The position numbers and the translations under genes were made by a program. A DNA stretch of 57,387 nucleotides from Burkholderiales bacterium LSUCC0115 (lineage in GTDB: Bacteria > Pseudomonadota > Gammaproteobacteria > Burkholderiales > Burkholderiaceae_A), in assembly GCA_009646425.1 (NCBI GenBank), contig WJBW01000002.1:500734-558120 (forward strand), read 5' to 3'. Positions 50,964 through 57,387 of this stretch are shown piece after piece. The stretch's first letter is position 1; every line of letters starts with the position of its first letter. The notes under the pieces were generated by a model. It was not told where the DNA came from, did not search any database, and saw only the letters and a list, made by a program, of their open reading frames with translations.

Positions 50964-52074
50964 GTTCTTGCAGGGTTGGCAGGCTGTCGATCTCGGGCAG
51001 GTCATCGCGGGTCTTGGTGCCCTGCTTGAGCTCATAGGCCCAGGCCAAGACCTTGGCCACAGCCTCGAAGAGCTTCTCAGGAATGGGCTCGCCAATGTCC
51101 AGTCGGGCGTATAGAAGTCGAGCCAATGGCGGGATCCGGGCGATGGGCACCGTGTTCTCCTTGGCAATCTCTTGGATGCGCAAGGCGGTGGCGTCTAGAC
51201 CCTTGGCCACCACGATCGGGGCTCGCATGGACTTTTCGTCGTAGCGCAAGGCCACCGAATAGTGGTCCGGGTTGACCACTACCACGTCGGCGCGCTCCAC
51301 TGCCGACATCATGCGACTGGTGGCCATCTGACGCTGCTTTTGTCGGATCTTGGCACGGACCTCTGGCGAGCCCTCGGTCTCCTTCATCTCTTGTTTGACC
51401 TCTTCAGGCGACATGCGCAGCTGGCGCACGTAGTTGTATCTCTGAAAGATGGCGTCAATAAAGCCGATGAGCACCAAGGGAAAGAGCATCAGAATGGCAC
51501 CGTTGAAAATAAAGCTACCGGTGCTCTGCAGGGCCAGCTCAAAATCCTCGTTGATCAAGGCGGACACGCCGCCCAGCAGAATCCAGAGATACCCCAGACC
51601 AATGCCCAGAACAAAAAAGGCCTTGGCTACCGTCTTGAGCAACTCGACCAGGGTGGGCAGCGAGAGCAGCCTCTGAATACCCTTGATCGGATCAAGCCGG
51701 TCGCCTCGAAACTTCAAGACAAAGACAGGCCGAAAGCCCGACAAGCCCAAGGGCGCCACAATGGCCACCACAATGGCGAGCAGTGCAAAAACGCCCAGAA
51801 GACCGGCCAGTGACAACACGGGACCTGCAAACCAGGTGGCCACCTGGTCGGCCCAGCGATCCGGATTGGAAAAAGTGAGCCCCTCTTTGACCATGACGAC
51901 CAGTTGGGTCATGAGCGATGGGCCAGCTACAAAAATGAAAAGCAGAAAAATGGTGATGAGGCCCAGCGTGGTCAGGTCTCTGGACTGAGCAAACTGGCCG
52001 TCCTCTCGGGCTTTTTGTAATCGCCGTTCGGTAGGCTCTAACTGTTTGTCCTCTTGCGAGGTCTCTTCTGCCAT
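50944..52074 (-). CDS. flhB: Flagellar type III export switch protein FlhB
   Basis: The 376-residue protein starts MAEETSQEDKQLEPTERRLQ and has four membrane helices (for example GLITIFLLFIFVAGPSLMTQ) and a cytoplasmic domain. The self-cleavage site reads VVVNPDHYSVALRYDEKSM, with Asp where most FlhB proteins have Thr (NPTH). The sequence KGLDATALRIQEIAKENTVP follows, as expected. FlhB controls switching from hook to filament export. It lies between a Sel1-type lipoprotein gene and the methyltransferase gene; flhA is not adjacent in the window. Confidence 0.93.
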   Translation of the reverse strand: MAEETSQEDKQLEPTERRLQKAREDGQFAQSRDLTTLGLITIFLLFIFVAGPSLMTQLVVMVKEGLTFSNPDRWADQVATWFAGPVLSLAGLLGVFALLAIVVAIVAPLGLSGFRPVFVLKFRGDRLDPIKGIQRLLSLPTLVELLKTVAKAFFVLGIGLGYLWILLGGVSALINEDFELALQSTGSFIFNGAILMLFPLVLIGFIDAIFQRYNYVRQLRMSPEEVKQEMKETEGSPEVRAKIRQKQRQMATSRMMSAVERADVVVVNPDHYSVALRYDEKSMRAPIVVAKGLDATALRIQEIAKENTVPIARIPPLARLLYARLDIGEPIPEKLFEAVAKVLAWAYELKQGTKTRDDLPEIDSLPTLQELENATV

Positions 52075-52088
52075 GGCGGCAGTTTAGC

Positions 52089-52730
52089 TTAGGCCTGTGG
52101 GTTTGACTTTAGCTGTTCAAACAGGCTCTCGGCCTGCACCCGCTCGATGGCGTCCATGAGTTTCCAGATCCGGTCGGCCGATTCAAAGGCAATGGGGTTT
52201 CCAAACTTACGCGACATGCGGTACCAGGCCCATGCACGGGGCAGGTCACGCTGAACGCCGGCGCCCCGCTCGTAGAGTCCTGCCAGCCGAAAGGCTGCAA
52301 TGGGGTCTTCCAGGGCGGCCGCACGACGGTACCAGGTGAAAGACAGCAGGTAATTGCGCTCCACGTTGGCACCGGACTCAAATCGCCCACCGATCTCCAC
52401 CATGGCCACCACATTGCCGTTGTTGGCCGCGGCCAACATCCAGTAGCCGCCTCTCGCAGGATCGACTCGAGTGCCGATGCCCTGCAGGTACATCAGTGCG
52501 ATTTCGTACTGCGCCTTGGCATCTCCGCCCTCGGCCAGCTTTTCCAGAATCTGAAGGGCCTCGGTGAAGCGGCCCACTTCGTAAGCGCGACGGGCCCGGT
52601 GATAGTCAGAACAGCCGACCAGTCCAAGGCCCAGCGCAGCCACACCCGTCATCGCGGCCAGGCGAACCACCGCCCCCCTGCGCGCGGTGCAGACGGTCTG
52701 CGAGTGAGGGGTGTCGGTCACGCGGGGCAT
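52089..52730 (-). CDS. Sel1-repeat lipoprotein in the motility operon
   Basis: The 213-residue protein has a signal with lipobox GLGLVGC (Cys at about residue 39) and Sel1-type repeats: EGGDAKAQYEIALMYLQGIG, AAANNGNVVAMVEIGGRFES, WYRRAAALEDPIAAFRLAGL and YERGAGVQRDLPRAWAWYRM. Sel1 repeats mediate protein contacts. The start at 52730 gives a long leader before the signal; the internal Met at MTGVAALG is an alternative. It sits 10 bases after the preceding small-protein gene and 14 bases before flhB, so it is likely part of the motor or export gene set. It is a probable outer-membrane lipoprotein of unknown role. Confidence 0.7.
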   Translation of the reverse strand: MPRVTDTPHSQTVCTARRGAVVRLAAMTGVAALGLGLVGCSDYHRARRAYEVGRFTEALQILEKLAEGGDAKAQYEIALMYLQGIGTRVDPARGGYWMLAAANNGNVVAMVEIGGRFESGANVERNYLLSFTWYRRAAALEDPIAAFRLAGLYERGAGVQRDLPRAWAWYRMSRKFGNPIAFESADRIWKLMDAIERVQAESLFEQLKSNPQA

Positions 52731-52740
52731 GGTCACTAGG

Positions 52741-53223
52741 TTACAGGGCTCTGCTGTTGGGTGTGGGTGGTGGCAAGGCTGGTGCAGCACCCGGAACCGC
52801 ACCCGGTGCAACGCCGGGGACAACCCCAGGAGCGGCACCTGGCATCACACCAGCTGGTGAGGGCATGGTGGGCGCCATGGGCTGACCTGGCGCTGCAGGC
52901 AAGACACCGGCGGCTTGAGGCGCTGCTGGTAGGCCCGCTGCTGGGACGGGCTCTTTATAACTGGCGCCCAGGTCACCGCCCACGGCCCTGGCCAAAGAGC
53001 CCAGGTAGCGACGGCCCAGATCGGGATAGTGAGGCGCAGCAGGCAGATAGCCTTTGGAGCGAATACAGGCCGACGGATTGGCATTGCCCTCACAGGATGC
53101 AATGGCCCCTAGGCGACCCACTTCAAACTGCTCGCCTAAGAAGAACAGAAACACAAAGAATGCCGCCGGAAAGACGGCGAAGAAGAGTGTCTTTCGCAGA
53201 ATGAATTTGAGCTTGTCGATCAT
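52741..53223 (-). CDS. Small membrane-anchored Pro/Ala-rich protein in the motility operon
   Basis: I do not recognise this 160-residue protein. It has a basic start (MIDKLKFILRKT), one membrane helix (LFFAVFPAAFFVFLFFLGEQ), and a short periplasmic region with a Cys pair (IASCEGNANPSACIRSKGYL). A long Pro/Gly/Ala tail follows, with repeats of the type PGAAPGVVPGVAPGAVPG. The tail resembles extended peptidoglycan-crossing linkers. It lies 31 bases after the gene at 53255 and 10 before the Sel1 lipoprotein gene, in the motAB-flhB operon. Confidence 0.65.
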   Translation of the reverse strand: MIDKLKFILRKTLFFAVFPAAFFVFLFFLGEQFEVGRLGAIASCEGNANPSACIRSKGYLPAAPHYPDLGRRYLGSLARAVGGDLGASYKEPVPAAGLPAAPQAAGVLPAAPGQPMAPTMPSPAGVMPGAAPGVVPGVAPGAVPGAAPALPPPTPNSRAL

Positions 53224-53254
53224 GATGGTCTTCTTTCTCTAAGTCTGTGTCTTG

Positions 53255-54097
53255 CTAGTGATGACTGGTCTTGCTGGTTGTGGCCGGCTGACGGACCAGG
53301 CCACTGGGTTCAATCTTTCGCCAAGGGTTGTCGGGGCGGACATTCAGCAGTCGAGAGTGCATGTCGAGCACATAGGGATGCTGAGGGTGACCGGTTTTGA
53401 GCATGCCGGCATAGGCCTTGAGGGCCAGGTCTTTGAGTCCACGGTCTGCAAAACCACTGGCCGCACAGTAATAGGCGTTAAAGGCAGCGTCGCGGTTGTT
53501 AACCCCAGGCTGCGCGGCCATGTTCAGGTCGGCATACAGCATGCAACTCCAAGGATGCAGGTCAATGGCGCCAGCCACCAACATGTTCTTGGCAAAGTCT
53601 CGCTCGCGAACCGCACGCTCGTAAGCCAGTCCAGCCGAGCGCTTGTAGGCGGGGTCCTGAAAGCCGGTGTAGATGTCAGCCTCTTCATTGAAGCGAGCAG
53701 ACTCCTCTGCTGCCACCTTGGCCCGAAAGTAAGCGGCATCTCGATCACCTGCGCTGGCTGCAGTCTCTAGGGCTCTCTTGAGAACGAGGGCCTGCTCCAG
53801 CGGCCTGAGCATGTCGGACTCATCGCTGGGGCAGTCTTTTTTTCGAATGCACTCTGACGCATCAAAGGCCTGAACCTGCAGGGCTCGAATCTGGTTGTAC
53901 TTGGCCTCGGCGGCTTGGTAGCTGGCGGTGTGCTGATAGGTCGGGGCCGCGGGCTGTGCAGCTGCGGCCGCAGGGGCCGAATGAGCCGCGGCTGGAGCAG
54001 CAGCATGGCTAATGGTCGCTGACCAAGCGGTCCCAGCGAATAACGCCAGGCTCGTGATCATGAGCCCAGCGCAGCGAGCGTGCCAAACCGAGGACAT
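53255..54097 (-). CDS. Exported helical protein directly after motB
   Basis: The 280-residue protein has an N-terminal signal (MITSLALFAGTAWSATI), an Ala/Pro linker (about residues 30-50), and a helical domain of charged repeats: YQAAEAKYNQIRALQVQAFD, a Cys pair in ECIRKKDCPSDES, LVLKRALETAASAGDRDAAY, and a TPR/Sel1-like end with AFNAYYCAASGFADRGLKDL. No named family is recognised. It starts the base after the motB stop, the tightest spacing possible without overlap, which suggests a motor-associated periplasmic role. That role is inference from context. Confidence 0.68.
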   Translation of the reverse strand: MSSVWHARCAGLMITSLALFAGTAWSATISHAAAPAAAHSAPAAAAAQPAAPTYQHTASYQAAEAKYNQIRALQVQAFDASECIRKKDCPSDESDMLRPLEQALVLKRALETAASAGDRDAAYFRAKVAAEESARFNEEADIYTGFQDPAYKRSAGLAYERAVRERDFAKNMLVAGAIDLHPWSCMLYADLNMAAQPGVNNRDAAFNAYYCAASGFADRGLKDLALKAYAGMLKTGHPQHPYVLDMHSRLLNVRPDNPWRKIEPSGLVRQPATTSKTSHH

Positions 54098-55135
54098 TTA
54101 TCGATTCCCACTGCCCGATGGTGGCCCCACCGATGGGCCCAAGCTGGGTCGGGACGGTAAGACCAGGATCGGGACTCGACCAGACGCGGTGGGCTCACCG
54201 GCCGGCACCGCCACAGAACCCTGCGGCAAGGCAGATGGTTGGTTCATGCCAGGTCCTGGCGGCGCATTGCGACGATCCAGTCCGCCCTTGGTGGCACCAG
54301 TATCTTGGTCCAAGACTGTGATCGAAATGCGTCGGTTGAGTGGGTCGTTTGGGTTATCGGGGTTGAGTCGAATGGTGTCAGCGAATCCGACGACCTGACT
54401 CACGCGCTGCTCTGGCAGACCCCCAGCAATCAACTCACGTCGAGCAGCATTAGCTCGATCGGTGGAGAGCTCCCAGTTGGAATAGCCAGCCTGGCCATTG
54501 CTGTATTTCAAGCTGTCGGTGTGGCCTTCGATGCGCACCCCATTGGGCATGTCTTTGAGGACACTGCCAATGGCCCGCAGCAGTCGGCTGGCAAAGCCCG
54601 CCATGTCTGCGCCGCCCACGCCAAACATGGCGCGATTCTGCTCGTCCACAATCTGAATCCGTAGACCCGAGGCATTGATGTCCATGAAGACCTGATTCTT
54701 GATCTTGGCAAGTTCTGGGTCCGACTTGATCTGTTGCTCAATGCCCTCTTTGGCATCCACCATCTTGCGAACGTTCTTGCGGGCGCGCTCATCAAACTCC
54801 ACGGCCTCGCTCACGCGACGCTGGTCCGTGTCGGCATCGGCTCGGGCCTCCACACCGTCGGTTCGGAAAATCTGCGGACCGCCACCCTTGATGATGCTGT
54901 TGGAGTCACCCGAACCCTGACCACCCTCCAGCGTCAGGCGCAAGGGGTTCTGAAAATAGGCCGAAATACCGGCCAGGTCGCCAGAGGTGGTGGAGCCTAA
55001 CACCCACATCAGCAGGAAGAAGGCCATCATCGCCGTCACGAAGTCGGCGTAGGCAATCTTCCAGACGCCGCCGCCGTGACCTCCGACGACCTTCTTGACG
55101 CGTTTGACGACTATTGGCTCTTGGTTGTCCGCCAT
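54098..55135 (-). CDS. motB: Flagellar motor stator protein MotB
   Basis: MotB anchors the stator to peptidoglycan and carries the proton-binding Asp. The 345-residue protein has a basic Gly-rich start and the membrane helix YADFVTAMMAFFLLMWVLG with Asp31. A plug/linker region follows, then an OmpA-type domain (LRIQIVDEQNRAMFGVGGAD, RIEGHTDSLKYSNGQAGYSN, DPLNRRISITVL). The last 55 residues are an extra Pro/Gly/Ser tail not needed for the fold. It follows motA by 38 bases. Confidence 0.94.
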   Translation of the reverse strand: MADNQEPIVVKRVKKVVGGHGGGVWKIAYADFVTAMMAFFLLMWVLGSTTSGDLAGISAYFQNPLRLTLEGGQGSGDSNSIIKGGGPQIFRTDGVEARADADTDQRRVSEAVEFDERARKNVRKMVDAKEGIEQQIKSDPELAKIKNQVFMDINASGLRIQIVDEQNRAMFGVGGADMAGFASRLLRAIGSVLKDMPNGVRIEGHTDSLKYSNGQAGYSNWELSTDRANAARRELIAGGLPEQRVSQVVGFADTIRLNPDNPNDPLNRRISITVLDQDTGATKGGLDRRNAPPGPGMNQPSALPQGSVAVPAGEPTASGRVPILVLPSRPSLGPSVGPPSGSGNR

Positions 55136-55173
55136 GGGTTTCTCTTATCGCTCTATCAGCGCTTGCTCAGGGC

Positions 55174-56034
55174 CTACTTGCCCTTGACGTTCTTGGTCTC
55201 TTCGTCGAGCTCTTTGAAGCTGGGACGCATGTCAGAGAACAACACCTTACGACCGAACTCCACAGCACCCTGAGGTGGGAAACCGTTCAGGCTGGCCAAC
55301 AGAATCGCCTTGACCGCCAGGAAGGGTTTGCCTTCGACCTCTTCGTTTTGCAGCAGTGCAATCGAAATGGGTGAGGTGACCGAGTACGACAGCAGAATAC
55401 CCAGGAAGGTACCCACCAGCGCCGCACCAATCATCTTGCCCAGCTCGGCTGGTGGCAGACCGATCGATCCCATCACGTTCACCACGCCCATCACCGCCGC
55501 CACGATACCGAAGGCGGGGAAGGCGTCGGCCAGCTTGCCGATAATGTCGACGGGAACGTGGGCCTCTTGGTGGTGGACTTCGAGTTCCTGCTCCATGAGG
55601 GCCTCGATCTGAACGTTGTTCAGGGCACCAGCCAGCATCATGCGCAGGTAGTCACAGATGAACTCCACCAGGTGGTGGTCCTCTTTGATCGAGGGGTATT
55701 TTTCGAACAGGGCGCTGGCCTCTGGCTCCTCGATGTCGGCTTCCAGAGACATCAGACCGTCACGACGGATCTTCTGAAGAATCTCGAACATCAGGCAGAG
55801 TAAATCCAAGCACTTGCGCTTGTTGGACTTGGGGGACTTGAAGGCCCGTGGCAGGGCTGCCATGGTGGCCTTCAGGTTGCGGGGCGAGTTACTGGCGATG
55901 AGGTAGCCAATGCCCAAGCCGCCAATGGATAGCACCTCGGTCGGCTGCCAGAGCACCACAATGTTTCCGCCGTGCAAGGCATAGCCCAAGATCGCACAGC
56001 CGATACCCAAGACCATTCCAATAAACCACGTCAT
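55174..56034 (-). CDS. motA: Flagellar motor stator protein MotA
   Basis: MotA forms the proton-conducting stator ring around MotB. The 286-residue protein has four membrane helices; the first begins FIGMVLGIGCAILGYALHGG. The cytoplasmic loop includes LLCLMFEILQKIRRDGLMSL with the conserved Arg and Glu for rotor contact. TM3 carries FPAFGIVAAVMGVVNVMGSI with the essential Pro, and TM4 GTFLGILLSYSVTSPIS. The ribosome site GGAAGGGAAG is strong. It lies 40 bases after flgL and opens the motA-motB pair. Confidence 0.95.
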   Translation of the reverse strand: MTWFIGMVLGIGCAILGYALHGGNIVVLWQPTEVLSIGGLGIGYLIASNSPRNLKATMAALPRAFKSPKSNKRKCLDLLCLMFEILQKIRRDGLMSLEADIEEPEASALFEKYPSIKEDHHLVEFICDYLRMMLAGALNNVQIEALMEQELEVHHQEAHVPVDIIGKLADAFPAFGIVAAVMGVVNVMGSIGLPPAELGKMIGAALVGTFLGILLSYSVTSPISIALLQNEEVEGKPFLAVKAILLASLNGFPPQGAVEFGRKVLFSDMRPSFKELDEETKNVKGK

Positions 56035-56074
56035 GATCGACTTCCCTTCCAGTGAATGTGTTGGCTATGCATGA

Positions 56075-57387
56075 TTACATCAGCCTTTGAAATAAATTTG
56101 ACGACTCCAGGCGGGCAAATATGGAACGCGCCGCCTCGAGCAGGGTCTGGGTTCTGACCAGGCCGGCTGATGCCTCGGCAATGTCAGTATCTAATAAACG
56201 GGAGCGATGGGCTTCGAGCTCGGTGGACTTGACCTCCAGGGCGTCCTTGGCCGCATCAACTCGGTTGCCAATCAGGCCGGCCCGAACCTGGTATTTGACC
56301 AATTGATCAGTGGAAGATTTGAGGTTTTCCACACTGGTGCCAAATCCATCGGCCAGCATACCGGTCTCGGCGGCTGACTCCAGGCGCTGGACCACGGCCA
56401 AAGCCGCAGCCAAGACATCACGCGAAGGGCTCTGGCCCTGTCCCAGCGCATCGCGAAAGCTAATGCCTTCGTCTACCCATACGCCAGGCTCGATCTCAAT
56501 TTGTTTCAGGGACTCACTCACCTGAACTGAAATTCGATCGGTGGAGCGCAGATTGACTGGGTCACCAACCAGGGTGTAACCCAAGTCGTAGTAGGACGCC
56601 GGGTCTGTCGTGCTGTCACCGAAATCCAGGCTGGTGATCTTGGTGGTGCGGTCGTAGAGAATGCCACTGCCTTCAGCAATGGTGTCAACCACTACACCAT
56701 CTTTGATGAGTCTGGCCTTGGTGATGTGATCGGCGGTTGACTGTGCCTGGATATCGTCCATCCAGAGGTTGGTTTCTGCCCCATTATCGTTGCCAGCCGA
56801 AATGAGTAATTCATATGTGCCAGCCTCATCGGACGCAAGAGCTGGGCTTGTTACCTTGACCCAGTCTTGGGTGCCACCCGCACTGGCAGCGGTCTCATCA
56901 AGCAGTGAGATGGTCTCGCCCGTCAGGGTGTTACGGAGCATGACTGTGGCTTGGTATTTTTCAGTTGCGCCACTGGCCTTCCAATTAAAGGAGACCGTGT
57001 CACCAGCCTGTAATGTGATGGGCTCCGTAGACACCACCGTGGGACCCGATCCGATTGCAGCGCTGGTCGTCACGAGAAGAGACAGCCCCTGGGCGGTGCT
57101 GGTGTCAGTCGACAAGGTCACATTATCGCCAGACCCAAGCGTCGCCTGCCAACCTAAAGTGGAGGCGTAACCGGCCTCGTAGGAGACCGTGTCTGAGCCC
57201 TCAAAGTCACCGTTTAGGAACTGATCGCCCTTGTCGATCTGAACTTGATATGAGCCTGGCGAGTGGATCTTGGATTCCCCATTCAGGCGCAATTCGACAG
57301 GATTGGCCTCAAAGCTGATCTCGGTATCCACATCTGGCATGCCCATTAGAGTCAAATCCAGATTGAAAAACCGTCCTTCTTGCTGGG
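56075..57387 (-). CDS. flgL: Flagellar hook-filament junction protein FlgL, 5' end outside window
   Basis: The frame stays open to the right edge, so the start is outside. The C-terminus LEAARSIFARLESSNLFQRL, with DTDIAEASAGLVRTQTLLEA before it, is the FlgL/flagellin D0 helix. An unusual insert of about 160 residues (57230-56735) begins FLNGDFEGSDTVSYEAGYAS and ends ETNLWMDDIQAQS. It looks like a carbohydrate-binding or jelly-roll module displayed on the junction. FlgL joins hook to filament; the insert is not part of the standard family. Confidence 0.85.
   Translation of the reverse strand, partial: QQEGRFFNLDLTLMGMPDVDTEISFEANPVELRLNGESKIHSPGSYQVQIDKGDQFLNGDFEGSDTVSYEAGYASTLGWQATLGSGDNVTLSTDTSTAQGLSLLVTTSAAIGSGPTVVSTEPITLQAGDTVSFNWKASGATEKYQATVMLRNTLTGETISLLDETAASAGGTQDWVKVTSPALASDEAGTYELLISAGNDNGAETNLWMDDIQAQSTADHITKARLIKDGVVVDTIAEGSGILYDRTTKITSLDFGDSTTDPASYYDLGYTLVGDPVNLRSTDRISVQVSESLKQIEIEPGVWVDEGISFRDALGQGQSPSRDVLAAALAVVQRLESAAETGMLADGFGTSVENLKSSTDQLVKYQVRAGLIGNRVDAAKDALEVKSTELEAHRSRLLDTDIAEASAGLVRTQTLLEAARSIFARLESSNLFQRLM

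Noticed and set aside
1-57387. CRISPR arrays, insertion sequences, prophage genes, rRNA or restriction systems
   Set aside because: No regularly spaced repeats, transposase, integrase or phage-like genes are present. The window is core chromosome with a motility and surface section.

Overview
The window is a gene-dense, roughly 60% GC stretch of a flagellated Gram-negative chromosome. Several features point to a betaproteobacterium of the order Burkholderiales: the order dusB-fis-purH-ruvC-ruvA-ruvB, the yqgE-ruvX-pyrB-pyrC' block, a class I type dihydroorotase homologue without its metal ligands, and an HU/TrmB/UppP/Pcm neighbourhood. I cannot name a genus from sequence alone. About 68 protein genes and one tRNA gene fill the window, with almost no intergenic space. 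No gap exceeds 300 bases. I see no insertion sequence, prophage, CRISPR array or rRNA.

Layout. Bases 1-5958 hold the end of a Pro-aminopeptidase gene, then translationally coupled dusB, fis and purH, then the Holliday-junction genes ruvCAB. Bases 5992-10708 are a full tol-pal operon (tolQ, tolR, tolA, tolB, pal, cpoB), which energises outer-membrane constriction. Bases 10725-12851 hold two sulfur-type transporters (YeeE/YedE and TauE/SafE) either side of a tRNA-Lys(UUU) gene with a near-consensus promoter. Bases 12856-15668 encode an L,D-transpeptidase between two exported proteins that share a C-terminal NTF2-like (Cds6-type) domain. Next come a small regulator with a membrane protein, HU, TrmB, UppP and Pcm. 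Bases 19404-26158 are envelope genes (tolC, waaA, waaC, a phosphohexomutase, a lysophospholipid acyltransferase) plus apaH. Bases 26155-29512 are a leftward pyrimidine operon with pyrB and a non-catalytic PyrC'. Bases 29553-35064 carry a photolyase, a 54-residue rubredoxin, hemL, gluQ and a RhlE-type helicase. Bases 35084-45378 are a mixed block of exporters (EamA, AzlCD, PerM), cytochromes c' and b561, a HAD dehalogenase, MscS, LOG, a histidine phosphatase, RodZ and OsmC. A second Pal-like lipoprotein and selD follow.

From 47231 to the right edge the theme is motility and the cell surface. A FlgO-like lipoprotein gene has a probable FliA promoter. Divergent from it is a three-gene set: a FlgO-like lipoprotein, a ParA-type ATPase and an unknown 198-residue protein. 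A long leftward operon then runs flgL, motA, motB, three uncharacterised exported proteins, flhB and a membrane-anchored methyltransferase. These three exported proteins, the extra sandwich-like module inside FlgL, and the FlgO-like/ParA/unknown set are the best candidates here for something undescribed.

The genome looks streamlined. Of twelve convergent gene pairs, six overlap at their 3' ends, three are separated by 0-11 bases, and only three have a terminator-bearing gap. TTG and GTG starts are frequent. All functional calls rest on motif recognition and context; no database search was run.
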